From Chitinophaga agrisoli (GTDB lineage Bacteria; Bacteroidota; Bacteroidia; Chitinophagales; Chitinophagaceae): DNA of 64,000 nt. How positions within the stretch are numbered: position 1 is the stretch's first letter; every line of letters begins with the position of its first letter. This document shows, one piece after another, positions 10,001-17,923 of this stretch. A model generated the notes under the pieces. The model did no database searches. It was given only the letters and a program-made list of their open reading frames with translations, and was not told the DNA's origin. Location: positions 1,986,327-2,050,326 of the forward strand of contig NZ_VUOC01000004.1 of assembly GCF_008386695.1 (NCBI RefSeq). Direction: 5' to 3'. Both the position numbers and the translations under genes were made by a program.

Positions 10001-10477
10001 AATGCCGGGCAATGGCAGCCCCTGTGCATCTTTTACAATGCCAGATACCGGTTGTTGCTGCTGCACTGGCGGCGGCGATGATGGCGCGGTGACGGGCGAT
10101 GGCGAAGGACCGGGATATTTGAGGATGATCGTATTGTTCACCACTTCGTATACCAGGCCATAAGGTTGCAGCAGCTTTTTTAATACTACCCGCAGCTCTT
10201 CATTACGGGCGGAGATCTGCACCTTCTCTGCAGCATCTACCCTCCCAGCAAAAACGAAGTTAACGCCGGAAACAGCGGACAGCTTATCCAATGCAAGATG
10301 GAGCGGTAAGTTGTTTAATGTTACCGTGATCTTTTTCTCCAGTACCTGGCTGTAAGTAGTTTTTGCCCATGCCAGGGACATGAAGAGCGCAATAAAGAGG
10401 CTGGTTAGCATACTAGTTTTCATAACAAGGGGGATATGACGCACCCGTACCTCGCACGCAGGCGATCTTTTTTTCAT
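7016..10477 (-). CDS. SusC/RagA-family TonB-dependent glycan transporter with an STN domain
   Basis: I prefer the ATG at 10477 (MKKRSPACEVRVRHIP) over one 13 codons upstream, since this gives the basic N-terminus and signal segment usual for long SusC proteins. After the signal come an STN (secretin/TonB short N-terminal) domain of about 55 residues, a carboxypeptidase-like regulatory beta-sandwich (VSGIVKDAQGLPLPGIVVIV), a plug domain with the TonB box region (VVVGYGTQSKRDVTTAI) and SGAPGEAPYVRIRGNGSI, and a long barrel ending in SLAVNITF with terminal Phe. The STN domain is what lets a SusC signal to FecR, and a FecR gene lies 138 bp upstream. Together with SusD it would import oligosaccharides released by the downstream GH106 and CE15 enzymes. 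Confidence 0.95.
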   Translation of the reverse strand: MKKRSPACEVRVRHIPLVMKTSMLTSLFIALFMSLAWAKTTYSQVLEKKITVTLNNLPLHLALDKLSAVSGVNFVFAGRVDAAEKVQISARNEELRVVLKKLLQPYGLVYEVVNNTIILKYPGPSPSPVTAPSSPPPVQQQQPVSGIVKDAQGLPLPGIVVIVKTTNTATTTDENGHFSLNARSGNDTLVFKSVGYETMETAINGRTTLEVVMKAELKLLNQVVVVGYGTQSKRDVTTAIATLKGEKIADLPVTNATQALVGQVSGVYLQQGSGAPGEAPYVRIRGNGSITSGNGPLYVIDGYPTNDASLLNALPPQDIESMDVLKDAASAAIYGSRAGNGVIIVTTKRGKAGKTRFNLDATSGFETVMHKYELMNAQQFVEMAKEGLTYQNRPIPGFLNQPERWANTDWQDVIFRNAPYQNYQLSASGGSERVQFSISGGYTDQQGTLKNTFLKRYNIRAALDANLTDKLKVGFNIQPSFSQRRVQQTTGGNTSTGVDGIIAEALTMPPILPVWRSNGDYFVITQDPEMKTIFNDELSNPLVKLDANKDYFNTFRQTGNVYLEYAPLKGLKLATRFNVGLVNEKEEWYVEPFLARGNGNTGNISTPNLAQIKARRNNTTKINWYWSNTATYDFSLKSGHHFTALLGYDVSRQNDFFVTIEPRTDKDNPVAFVNQQVKNVQGAVLTKATSGNSEYVFDAVFGRINYNYNSKYLLSASLRSDRSSRFGPDNRVGIFPSVSAGWNISEEPFLQDHPVISTLKIRASYGETGNDQLAGYYPWIATMQREYYNFGAADASVVAYRPGGFSNFDLGWEKNRQTDAGIDIGLFDERIGLTIDAYKRNSNIILSADLPSINGKASSVIQNIGNVENRGLEIALNTANIRSAFNWNTNFNISFNRNKIVSLASRQNQLANQGVVRNYVGRPMGDFYLYIVDGTFNNADDLSKYPKLGSQGIGDLRYRDVSGPNGKPDGRITADDQVYAGNYQPDFVFGLGNSFSYGNFDLNILLDGAYGAEVYRSQELPLSLSRWLENGSAESLGRWRSETDPGNGRYHRAGTTNLSSDIAASTRYLDNGSFLRIRNITLGYTFPARMLSRWKIQRLRVYATGQNIYTFTSYGGFKNPQGNGAGDNATNNGVENGTYPISRNLSLAVNITF

Positions 10478-10615
10478 AACTTTGGAATTGAAAAGTTTTA
10501 GCAATGAAGTGTCCATTGCCTGTGGTGTGGAAATCCTGGCATGTACACTATTTTTATTATTACTTTTTATCCCGGCTTTATGCCGGGATCTTTGTTTTAT
10601 GGCATTGGTCTTCTA

Positions 10616-11563
10616 TTATCTGCATCCCGGGCCTGTTAGCCAATAAGCCCCATCTTTGTCACGGGACAGCTTACCGTTTAAGGAACGGGACACGAAATCA
10701 AGTATATCTTCTACTTTATCATCGCGGTTAAAATCAGCGAAGAGCTGGCAGTTCTTTAGGTTCTCCCGGTAGCTGATCTTTACGTTATACATATCGCTTA
10801 AAGCGGCGACCGCTTCCGGGAAAGGCGTATTGCGGAACCTGATCTTGCCTTCTTTCCAGGCGATGGCCAACGCGGGATCTGCAGTTGCCTTGCTGATGGT
10901 ATGGGTGTTCTTTGTATAAATGGCTTCCTGTCCGGGGACGAGGAGCACGGGCGCTGCCTGGGTGGTTTGTACGCTCACTTTGCCGGTGACAACGGCGATC
11001 TTTATCCGCTCATCCCGCTCATAGGCGCGTATATTAAAGCTGGTACCGAGTACGCGGGTGATGGTGTTGCCGGCCTGGATAATGAATGGCGCTTGTTGCG
11101 GGGCCACGTCAAAGAAGGCTTCGCCGGTTAGGGTGATCTTCCGTTCGTTTGCCGCGAAGCGTTCCGGGTAGGTGATGGTGGTGCCTCTGTTTAGCACGAC
11201 CTGTGTGCCGTCTGGCAGGCGGAGGCTGTCTGTACGGTTTGCGGGGGCTGCTTTTGTGAGCAGGTGCGTTTCTTCTCCTTTGTGGCGGGAGAATAGCAGC
11301 CAGGTTGCGAGGCTTATTAGTACCGCAATGCTGGCGGCGATGCGGGTTATGTTTATTATTTTGTTTTTCTTTTGGTTGATCTCGTTTGTAATTTTATTAT
11401 GTAGCCGGGTTTTTATTTGATCTTGCTCTCCCATCAGGGCTGCGTTCCAGGCGGTGTTTGCCTGGTGGTCTTCGTAATATTGGAAGAGCGCGGCGATCTC
11501 GTCCCGGGAGGCGTGGCCGTCGAGGTATTTATTGATGAGTTGTTTTAGTTGATCCTGGTTCAT
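10616..11563 (-). CDS. FecR-family anti-sigma factor
   Basis: This 315-residue protein has a short cytoplasmic N-terminal helix domain (MNQDQLKQLINKYLDGHASR) that would bind sigma. One membrane segment lies near 88-106 (IINITRIAASIAVLISLATWLLF). A periplasmic FecR domain contains LPDGTQVVLNRGTTITYP and FAANERKITLTGEAFFDVAP, and a C-terminal STN-interacting module has FRNTPFPEAVAALSDMYNVKI. It relays the state of the STN-bearing SusC to its sigma factor. The ECF gene at 12271-12867 is its likely partner, although the two are separated by about 700 bp of hairpin repeats, an unusually long gap. Confidence 0.93.
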   Translation of the reverse strand: MNQDQLKQLINKYLDGHASRDEIAALFQYYEDHQANTAWNAALMGEQDQIKTRLHNKITNEINQKKNKIINITRIAASIAVLISLATWLLFSRHKGEETHLLTKAAPANRTDSLRLPDGTQVVLNRGTTITYPERFAANERKITLTGEAFFDVAPQQAPFIIQAGNTITRVLGTSFNIRAYERDERIKIAVVTGKVSVQTTQAAPVLLVPGQEAIYTKNTHTISKATADPALAIAWKEGKIRFRNTPFPEAVAALSDMYNVKISYRENLKNCQLFADFNRDDKVEDILDFVSRSLNGKLSRDKDGAYWLTGPGCR

Positions 11564-11654
11564 AAGGGTGGTTACGGGTATATGTCGTATGAGAAGCGAT
11601 TAACCCCCAAAGGGAGGGGATTTTTTTTTGTTTATGGATGGTTGGGGATTGTTG

Positions 11655-12234
11655 TGGATTTAAGGATCGTTGTGAAAATCTCCATGCCGGCAGGGTCCAT
11701 TCGTGGGCTGCGCCTGCCGCGGGTTGGTTGATTAGGGAGTTGGCTGTAGGAGCCGCGCCAGCCAAGGCCCACGACTGAACCTGCCGGCAAGGCAGGTAGT
11801 ACGTAAGGCGATAACTTTTCTTCGGTAGGACTGGTGTATATAAGCGTTCATTGGCTTATGGGATTGTTATGGAAAACCTCCATGCCGGCAGGGTCCATTC
11901 GTGGGCTGCGCCTGCCGCGGGTTGGCTGCGTACGGAGTTGGCTCTAGGAGCCGCGCCAGCCAAGGCCCACGACTGAACCTGCCGGCAAGGCAGGTAGTAC
12001 GTAAGGCGATAACTTTTCTTCGGTAGGAATGGTGTATATAAGCGTTCATTGGCTTATGGGATTGTTATGGAAAACCTCCATGCCGGCAGGGTCCATTCGT
12101 GGGCTGCGCCTGCCGCGGGTTGGCTGTGTAGGGAGTTGGCTGTAGGAGCCGCGCCAGCCAAGGCCCACGACTGAACCTGCCGGCAAGGCAGTAGTACGTA
12201 AGGTGATAACTTTAGGCGGTAGGATAGTATACAT
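11655..12234. repeat. Three tandem 198-bp repeats, each with a long inverted repeat
   Basis: The segment CATGCCGGCAGGGTCCATTC recurs at 11683, 11881 and 12079, an exact 198-bp period, and the copies differ at only scattered positions. Within each copy an arm with GCCGGCAGG and TTCGTGGGC is repeated in inverted form as GCCCACGACTGAACCTGCCGGC about 70-90 bp later, so each unit can fold into one long GC-rich hairpin. Copies 2 and 3 also share flanks such as GGCTTATGGGATTGTTATGG. The first copy has a diverged left flank and the third a diverged right end. The array fills the gap between the ECF and FecR genes. Short open frames on the minus strand repeat with the same period and look like by-products of the repeat. 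Confidence 0.9.
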
Positions 12235-12270
12235 ACGAGATGCGGGTGGGGTGGTACTGATTGCAGATGA

Positions 12271-12867
12271 TCATCTTAATAAAAGAGATAGGAGTATTAC
12301 CGCGATATGGAGATAATGCTCCAATGAGGCGCGGAGGCGGCGGATGGCGATGGTGAGCTGGTTTTCGACGGTTTTGGGCGCTAAGCCCAGTAGTTGGGCG
12401 ATCTCACGGGTAGACAGCTGGGCGTCACGGCTGAGGATGAAGATCTGCCGGCATTTTTCCGGGAGGGAGGCAATGTGGTGTTGGAGTAATTGTCTGAGCT
12501 CTTTTTCGGCCAGGCGGTCTTCTGTGGCATTGGCGGCAGCTTCTGGGGTTGTGGGCATAGGCCTGGCGCCGGGGTTCTCCCTTAATTTGCCAGCGCGGAT
12601 GGCGTCGAATACTTTGTATCGTATGGCGGCGTAGAGGAAGGCATTGAGATGAGCTATTTCAAGGTTCTCCCTTTTGAGCCATAGCTGCACGAGCACTTCC
12701 TGCACGATGTCTTCCGCGGCTTCGCGGTTGTTGAGCAGGTTGAAAGCGGCGATGTAGAGCCTGGACCAGTACTTGTTGAATATGTTGTCGAACGCGGGCC
12801 GGTGACCGGCTTTGAGTAATCTGACCAGTTCTTCGTCGGTGATGGTGGAATTTATATTGTCCGGCAT
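12271..12867 (-). CDS. RNA polymerase sigma-70 factor, ECF subfamily (PUL regulator)
   Basis: This 198-residue ECF sigma factor has region 2 at about 24-92 (AFDNIFNKYWSRLYIAAFNL, then REAAEDIVQEVLVQLWLKRE). Region 4 lies at about 125-178, with LPEKCRQIFILSRDAQLSTR and the recognition helix EIAQLLGLAPKTVENQLTIA. A hydrophobic tail (AVILLSLLLR) follows. It is the first protein-coding gene of the minus-strand polysaccharide utilization locus and should activate the susC-susD-GH106-CE15 operon when the FecR at 10616-11563 releases or activates it. Between the two genes lie the 198-bp repeats, so they may be transcribed apart or coupled through a structured leader. Confidence 0.93.
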   Translation of the reverse strand: MPDNINSTITDEELVRLLKAGHRPAFDNIFNKYWSRLYIAAFNLLNNREAAEDIVQEVLVQLWLKRENLEIAHLNAFLYAAIRYKVFDAIRAGKLRENPGARPMPTTPEAAANATEDRLAEKELRQLLQHHIASLPEKCRQIFILSRDAQLSTREIAQLLGLAPKTVENQLTIAIRRLRASLEHYLHIAVILLSLLLR

Positions 12868-13018
12868 ATCAAAACAATATTGATGGCGGCAACCGGTTGT
12901 TGGCCGGCTGCTGTCTTCTGGCTGTCCAATATAAACTATTTGGTAAAAAGGGGTGTCCTGTGGTGTCCTTGTCGGGGGTTGGGGTATGCTGCCGCATTCC
13001 TATACGGAGCGGGCGGCT

Positions 13019-13348
13019 TTACCTACTTTTTGCCGATACCTCAGCAGGCGGGGTCTTAGGCTTGCGGAAAACCTTGATCCTGGACAGTACCACGTTCTGG
13101 CCGGCATTCCATAGATCATAGTTAGTTTGCAGGTTCATCCAGAGCTCCGGGGTGGTATTGAACGCCTTTGCCAGGCGTAATGCCATTTCTGCGCTGATGC
13201 CCTGGCGCTCATTGAGTAACATGGATAATGTTTTGCGGGTAATGCCCAGGTTATCTGCGGCATCACCAATAGCAAGCCCTAAAGGCTCCATGTAGAGGTT
13301 TTTTAAGATCTTGCCCGGATGGCTGGGCGGCATTGCTTTTTTTAACAT
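13019..13348 (-). CDS. higA: HigA-family antitoxin (XRE helix-turn-helix)
   Basis: This 109-residue protein begins MPPSHPGKILKNLYMEPLGL after five residues, the classic HigA opening (HPGEILxxxxLxPLGLs). A helix-turn-helix follows: DAADNLGITRKTLSMLLNER, with ISAEMALRLAKAFNTTPELW and MNLQTNYDLW. It would neutralize the HigB toxin encoded 11 bp upstream and repress the pair by binding its promoter; a 24-bp palindrome just before higB is the likely site. The gene order, toxin first, is the hallmark of higBA systems. The C-terminus is longer and more basic than in the shortest members. Confidence 0.92.
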   Translation of the reverse strand: MLKKAMPPSHPGKILKNLYMEPLGLAIGDAADNLGITRKTLSMLLNERQGISAEMALRLAKAFNTTPELWMNLQTNYDLWNAGQNVVLSRIKVFRKPKTPPAEVSAKSR

Positions 13349-13359
13349 AATACGGCTTT

Positions 13360-13638
13360 TTAATGGTAATCAATATAATCAACCAGATAGGCTTTACCCT
13401 TTTCAAACCGGAAAATAATACGCCAATTAGTCTTGACGGTTACTGCCCAGTAATTATCCAGGTCTCCTTTAAGCGGATGCAGGCAGGAGCCGGGAAAAGC
13501 CATATCGCTCACTTTATCGGCTGCGTCGAGTAAACTTAGGATGTCTCTAATCTTTTCGACCTGATCGGCGGGCAGCCTGGAAGCATCGTTTTTTGTCCAG
13601 AGCCTTCTGAGGCCTCTGTGCTGTATGCTAACGATCAT
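13360..13638 (-). CDS. higB: HigB-family toxin (RelE/ParE-fold mRNA interferase)
   Basis: This 92-residue protein carries the plasmid-maintenance-killer fold. Near the start are GLRRLWTKNDASRLPADQVE and KIRDILSLLDAA; the C-terminal core has LHPLKGDLDNYWAVTVKTNW and RIIFRFEKGKAYLVDYIDYH. HigB toxins cut mRNA on the ribosome when not bound by HigA. Length and the WRIIF/DYIDYH motif are typical for the family, and no break is seen, so the toxin looks intact. The start at 13638 lies 9 bp from the palindromic operator. It is the first gene of a two-gene minus-strand operon. Confidence 0.92.
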   Translation of the reverse strand: MIVSIQHRGLRRLWTKNDASRLPADQVEKIRDILSLLDAADKVSDMAFPGSCLHPLKGDLDNYWAVTVKTNWRIIFRFEKGKAYLVDYIDYH

Positions 13639-13647
13639 AATGTAAAG

Positions 13648-13671
13648 GTAACATGTAACGTTACAGGTTAC
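13648..13671. promoter_or_regulatory. Palindromic operator upstream of higBA
   Basis: The 24 bases form a near-perfect palindrome (22 of 24 positions symmetric) with the perfect 12-bp core TGTAACGTTACA flanked by GTAAC and GTTAC arms. It lies 9 bp upstream of the higB start codon, where the HigA dimer or the HigBA complex would autorepress. Binding by HigA is inferred from family behaviour. Confidence 0.7.
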
Positions 13672-14357
13672 AAATCTTTTTTTTTAGGGTGGTGTAATGA
13701 TTGGTTTTTATTGTGGAGAAACAAAGCGGATGCGCAATATATAAATAATTGCAAAACAAGCAATAAAAAAATCATTGTCAACAGGATCATGTTTATGCCT
13801 GTCTGCATCATCCGTGAATAAGTGATACTGGTATTAAAAGAGAGGCAATACTATAAAGGGTATTTCTTTACGTGGCTAGCTATCATCCCTGGGGAAAGAA
13901 TTGGGGCCGTTACAAAAAGGAAAAGGCGGTAAGAATACCGCCCAATTTCTTTTTAACCATATCCTATGAAAAACCTATAACAAAGGTATTACCTGGTTGA
14001 TTTCCAATGTGAGGGGATTTCGTAAAACGTTCATTTTTCTCCGTGAGTGTATGGAATTGGCGGGTGTTAACCACCCCTTAACATCCATGTGGTTGTAAAT
14101 CAATCAAATAAAAGGGTAAAATCTACTAAAACAAGTAGTAATTACGAGATAACGGGCGCGGCCATTTGACTGGGAGTCATCTATTTATGAAAGCCGCCGG
14201 GCAGCTTGTTTTCCTGCAACCGGGAGACTGGGGGGACGTATGGATCATTGTAGCTGCAGCAGATAGTCAACCTGATAAACGGTGTAACCTTCCACCAAAA
14301 TAACTTCCCAGTTTTCCCGAAATTCCTGCATCTTGTGAAGATATCCAGTTATACACC
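13672..14357. other. Intergenic region between higBA and the amino acid permease
   Basis: No convincing gene is seen in these 686 bases, which are AT-rich near higB. They hold a hairpin (separate entry) and a small inverted repeat CTACTAAAACAAGTAG near 14121. The upstream region of both the divergent higBA operon and the permease lies here. No clear TAnnTTTG promoter was found. Confidence 0.5.
13925..13953 (+). terminator. Hairpin with a T-rich tail, terminator-like
   Basis: GGCGGTA and TACCGCC pair perfectly around the loop AGAA (13925-13942), followed by CAATTTCTTTTT. The structure also has an A-rich left flank, so it could work on both strands. No gene obviously ends here, so it may belong to a short unrecognised transcript or to a leader. 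Confidence 0.5.
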
Positions 14358-15791
14358 GTGAAAACAACAGCAACCAACCCGGAAGCGCAGCAGCTTAAAC
14401 GGGGATTACAGAACAGGCATATTCAACTGATCGCCCTGGGTGGGGCCATAGGCACCGGGTTGTTCCTGGGCATAGGACCTGCCGCCGTAATGGCCGGTCC
14501 GTCCGTTATTTTAGGCTACGCCATGGCTGGCCTGATCGCTTTCTTTATTATGCGGCAGCTAGGCGAGATGGTGGTAGAGGAACCGGTTTCCGGTAGTTTT
14601 AGTCATTTCGCCTATCGCTACTGGGGCAGCTTTGCCGGCTTTGCGGCAGGCTGGAACTACTGGGTGCTGTATATCCTGGTGAGCATGTCGGAACTAACGG
14701 CTATCGGTATCTATGTACATTTCTGGTGGCCGGAGATCCCCTTATGGTGCTCCAGCCTATTCTTTTTTATTGCCATCAATGCCTTAAACCTGAGCGCGGT
14801 GAAGGTATATGGAGAGGCGGAGTTCTGGTTCTCCATTATTAAGGTAGTGGCTATTATAGCCATGATCGTTTTTGGTATCTACCTGTTGCTGAGCGGCAGC
14901 GGCGGGGCACAGGCCAACGTAGGGAACCTGTGGAATGACGGCGGCTTTTTCCCTAAAGGCCTGTTGCAGGCAGATGGGAAAGGCGGTTACCAGGGATTGT
15001 TTGCCGCTATTGCGCTGATCATGTTCTCGTTTGGGGGGTTGGAGCTGATCGGGATCACGGCCGCAGAAGCCGACCAGCCGGAGCGTACCATTCCCAAAGC
15101 CACCAACCAGGTGATCTACCGGATCCTGATCTTTTATGTAGGCGCGCTGGTGATCCTTTTCTCCTTATCTCCCTGGAAACAGATCACGACCGATAGCAGC
15201 CCTTTTGTGATGGTATTTGAGAGCCTGAAAGGATTCCAATTCACATTCCTGGGGAAGACGGTCTATTTTACCAGCCTGATCGCGAATGTGCTGAACCTGA
15301 TCGTATTGACAGCGGCGCTGTCTGTTTATAACAGCTGTGTATATAGTAACAGCCGGATGCTGTTTGGCCTGGCGGAACAGGGCAATGCGCCGGCTTTTCT
15401 CTCGAAGCTGAATAAGAACCATGTACCGGTGAAGGCGATATTGGTGTCCGGGCTGTTTGCCGCCATCTGTATCGTGGTGAACAAGCTGATACCGGAAAAG
15501 GCGCTGGAAGTGCTGATGTCGCTGGTGGTGTCTTCGCTGATCATTAACTGGCTGATGATCTCTGTGGTGCATCTGCGGTTTAAGAAAAACAAACAGGACG
15601 CGGGGATGCAGACTAAATTCCCTTCGTTTATTTACCCGGTGTCTAATTATATATGCCTGGTGTTCCTGTTGGGTATTCTGGCGCTGATGTGTATTACGGG
15701 TATGTGGTTGCCGGTGGCGCTGATCCCGGGATGGCTGGTGTTTTTGTATTTTTGTTATTGGATGGTGAAGCGGAGGCGTGTGGAGGTATAA
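14358..15791 (+). CDS. Amino acid permease of the APC superfamily (AAT type)
   Basis: This 477-residue integral membrane protein has about 12 hydrophobic segments. The N-terminal signature is KRGLQNRHIQLIALGGAIGT followed by GLFLGIGPA, which defines the amino acid transporter (AAT) family of proton-coupled permeases such as those for aromatic amino acids, proline or alanine. GYAMAGLIAFFIMRQLGEM and the glutamate-bearing loop SFGGLELIGITAAEADQPER match the same family. Translation starts with GTG at 14358. Substrate cannot be told from sequence alone. It is a single gene that ends at a strong hairpin shared with the convergent operon to its right. Confidence 0.9.
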   Translation: MKTTATNPEAQQLKRGLQNRHIQLIALGGAIGTGLFLGIGPAAVMAGPSVILGYAMAGLIAFFIMRQLGEMVVEEPVSGSFSHFAYRYWGSFAGFAAGWNYWVLYILVSMSELTAIGIYVHFWWPEIPLWCSSLFFFIAINALNLSAVKVYGEAEFWFSIIKVVAIIAMIVFGIYLLLSGSGGAQANVGNLWNDGGFFPKGLLQADGKGGYQGLFAAIALIMFSFGGLELIGITAAEADQPERTIPKATNQVIYRILIFYVGALVILFSLSPWKQITTDSSPFVMVFESLKGFQFTFLGKTVYFTSLIANVLNLIVLTAALSVYNSCVYSNSRMLFGLAEQGNAPAFLSKLNKNHVPVKAILVSGLFAAICIVVNKLIPEKALEVLMSLVVSSLIINWLMISVVHLRFKKNKQDAGMQTKFPSFIYPVSNYICLVFLLGILALMCITGMWLPVALIPGWLVFLYFCYWMVKRRRVEV

Positions 15792-15800
15792 ATTATTTTA

Positions 15801-15827
15801 AAAGGCCCTGGTGCCAGGGCCTTTTTG
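15801..15827. terminator. Bidirectional intrinsic terminator
   Basis: AAAGGCCCTGG and CCAGGGCCTTT form a perfect 11-bp stem around TG, followed by TTTTTG on the plus strand and T-rich sequence on the minus strand. It lies between the stop codons of the convergent permease and the VWA-lipoprotein operon and can serve both. Confidence 0.85.
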
Positions 15828-15837
15828 TTTATGGCGT

Positions 15838-16608
15838 CTAGGACCTTTTACCAATAGCGCTGCGTAGATCAGTGGCAAAGGAAATACTATCCGGTTTGAT
15901 ACCGATATCTATAAACTTCTTCCTCCATGCGTCTTTTATATCTGAGTACAGGACTCCTGCCCATGGAGAATTTACCAATACAGTTACCCGGAGGCCAAGG
16001 TTAGATGCATCCAACTCGCCTATATTCACTTTATCGAAAAGGGAAAGGGCGTTCCGGAGCTGTGCCGGATCTGTTACAGACATATTAATCTTACCGGAGG
16101 CTGGTACCTTGCAGCATTCTATCATATCCGAAATAATAACCAGTTCATTGGAATATTCTCCTGTCTGATTTTTCCCGAGCTCATTGAAACGCTCAATTGC
16201 CCTTTTTACGGATAATAATATACAGGAACTGGGATCCCTTTGCGCCAGATCATCTATTGCAACACATATCTTAGTCGTTTCAGTATCGATCCGATTCCGC
16301 TGCGCTGTTAGTTCACTTCTTCTTTGGGCACGTAGCGCTATTTCTTCGCCCAACTGAGGGGATACCAGGTTATTACTTACCGGATAGTAAAATAACTCCG
16401 ATCCCGGCGGGAAGTAGCCTGGTATTTCTTTCACATACTCCTTAAGCTTTATAAGCTTCCCGCTTTCTTTATTTGGCGAGCCAGTCAGCAACACGCTGTT
16501 TGACACGTCTGAAAGTATGATCACCCTTTTCTTTGGAGTGGTGATATAACATCCCTGAATGAATGGAACGGCCAGGAGGATATATAAAGCCTGTTTAACT
16601 GTTATCAT
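15838..16608 (-). CDS. Lipoprotein with a von Willebrand A-like fold, function unknown
   Basis: The start at 16608 gives MITVKQALYILLAVPFIQGC, a lipoprotein signal with Cys20; a longer frame upstream would overlap the preceding gene and hide the signal. Soon after the Cys comes RVIILSDVSNSV, which contains a DxSxS motif typical of the metal-ion-dependent adhesion site of VWA domains. A hydrophobic strand ELVIISDMIECC, in a position where VWA folds have a second strand-loop, lies further on. The protein is about 256 residues. It is the third gene of a tight operon (4 bp from the stop of the previous gene) with two coiled-coil membrane proteins. I see no known pathway for the set; the lipoprotein may bind a partner on the periplasmic side. 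Confidence 0.65.
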   Translation of the reverse strand: MITVKQALYILLAVPFIQGCYITTPKKRVIILSDVSNSVLLTGSPNKESGKLIKLKEYVKEIPGYFPPGSELFYYPVSNNLVSPQLGEEIALRAQRRSELTAQRNRIDTETTKICVAIDDLAQRDPSSCILLSVKRAIERFNELGKNQTGEYSNELVIISDMIECCKVPASGKINMSVTDPAQLRNALSLFDKVNIGELDASNLGLRVTVLVNSPWAGVLYSDIKDAWRKKFIDIGIKPDSISFATDLRSAIGKRS

Positions 16609-16612
16609 ATGC

Positions 16613-17908
16613 TTAGTAATTGGAATTAAGATGATCAACATATACGGCATGCGCGGTCCTGTAAATATTCTCTCCATATTTTGTTTTAAACCCACGTTTA
16701 TAGCCTTGATTATAGGATTTAGTGAGCAGCTGCGCCAGCGCATCTATTTTACTTTCTTTGTTCCATTGCGTCTGCAATGACCCTAACATGTTACCTACTG
16801 TATCCACCCTGATCTTTTTAGCATGCAGGCCGTCCTTCTCTTTTTGCAGCTTTTGCAGGGCTGCATTGCTTTTGCTGAAGTTCCGGATATTAGACAGGAT
16901 GCTGAACCCTTTGGACAAGCATACACCGCTTATCAATGGCAGTAGTATCGTGGCGCCTACAAAACTCCACAGCTTGAATCCTTTCATCTGCGGCGTCATC
17001 CTAATATTTTTTGGATCAATACCATCAGTAGTGTCGAGAAAACTTCTTATTTGCCCAATATTATAGAGCAGGATTATCAAGCCCAACAGGATCGCCAGCT
17101 TTACTGATATCCTGCCTGCCATCTTGAACCTGGCGTACGGGGTGTCGTCATCCTTTCCGGTATCAAGGTTATCAGGAATAATACCTTTATCAATAAATTC
17201 ATCAAAGAACACTTTGAAGAAAAGCCCCAGGAAAGTGATACCCAAAGAAAACATTAATATTTCCGGGCAAAGGAGCTTGGCTCTAAAAGTATCTGCCAGG
17301 TCTGCCGGCGGGTCAATAAAGTGATGGGAGATGGCCATTGATACCGGGAAGTCTGCTATCATCAGGGAAAAACCTGCGATGATATAAAGCCGGAGGGCCC
17401 ACCGGCCAAATAAACCTGGTTTTTCCCGGCTGATCTTCAGGATGGTCTTATTGAATATACTTTCTGTGGTCATCCGGGCATCAATTGCCTCTATCTTGCT
17501 TGCCTCTGCCTCGGATGCAATCCTCAAACCTGCTATCTTACCTTCCAGTATAGCATTTGTGTGTTCCACCACAAAGCTGGCCCTTGCTCTTGCCGGGGTA
17601 CTGATGGCCGCATCCCGTATGCCTTTAACTCCGTCGTCATAGCCCTGTTTCTCGAAGGTCTTTTCTTCGTGACACTGGTAGCTATTGATGGCATCTGAGA
17701 GTTTATCTTCATTCACATTCAGGCTGGTCTGCCCGCTAAATACATTGATCGCCCTGTCCAGCTCTTCGCGGTTTTCCCGGATCTCCCGTTCCTGGCTGCT
17801 TTCTTTTGTAGCGGCGGTTGTTCCATCACCCTTAAATAATTCGCGTAGCCATTTCAGGAACCTATTCCCTAGTTTTCTGAACCAATTGATATTTTGTGGT
17901 GTAATCAT
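16613..17908 (-). CDS. Membrane protein with four hydrophobic segments, unknown family
   Basis: This 431-residue protein starts with a basic region (MITPQNINWFRKLGNRFLKW) followed by a charged helical stretch to about residue 160. There are then four likely membrane segments: about 175-195 (LYIIAGFSLMIADFPVSMAI), about 218-238 (ILMFSLGITFLGLFFKVFF), about 275-293 (LAILLGLIILLYNIGQI) and about 322-342. A C-terminal coiled coil (about 350-400) ends in SYNQGYKRGFKTKYG. The layout, coiled coil - membrane - coiled coil, resembles that of its upstream neighbour, and both contain a short Gly-Tyr-Asp or Gly-Phe-type motif (YDDGVKGI here, YKKGFNYALLGG there). No catalytic motif is visible and I do not recognise a family. 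Confidence 0.7.
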   Translation of the reverse strand: MITPQNINWFRKLGNRFLKWLRELFKGDGTTAATKESSQEREIRENREELDRAINVFSGQTSLNVNEDKLSDAINSYQCHEEKTFEKQGYDDGVKGIRDAAISTPARARASFVVEHTNAILEGKIAGLRIASEAEASKIEAIDARMTTESIFNKTILKISREKPGLFGRWALRLYIIAGFSLMIADFPVSMAISHHFIDPPADLADTFRAKLLCPEILMFSLGITFLGLFFKVFFDEFIDKGIIPDNLDTGKDDDTPYARFKMAGRISVKLAILLGLIILLYNIGQIRSFLDTTDGIDPKNIRMTPQMKGFKLWSFVGATILLPLISGVCLSKGFSILSNIRNFSKSNAALQKLQKEKDGLHAKKIRVDTVGNMLGSLQTQWNKESKIDALAQLLTKSYNQGYKRGFKTKYGENIYRTAHAVYVDHLNSNY

Positions 17909-17923
17909 GTTGCTGCTTATCTA

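Noticed and set aside
11867-12234. Repeated 60-62-codon frames on the minus strand within the 198-bp repeats
   Set aside because: They repeat with the DNA unit, span both arms of a hairpin and show no protein-like features; they look like by-products of the repeat.
11655-12234. Possible CRISPR array
   Set aside because: Three near-identical 198-bp units with internal hairpins and no unique spacers do not fit CRISPR, and no cas genes are present.
13618-13821. 67-codon plus-strand frame beside higB
   Set aside because: It overlaps the higB operator and the start of higB and has no recognisable features.
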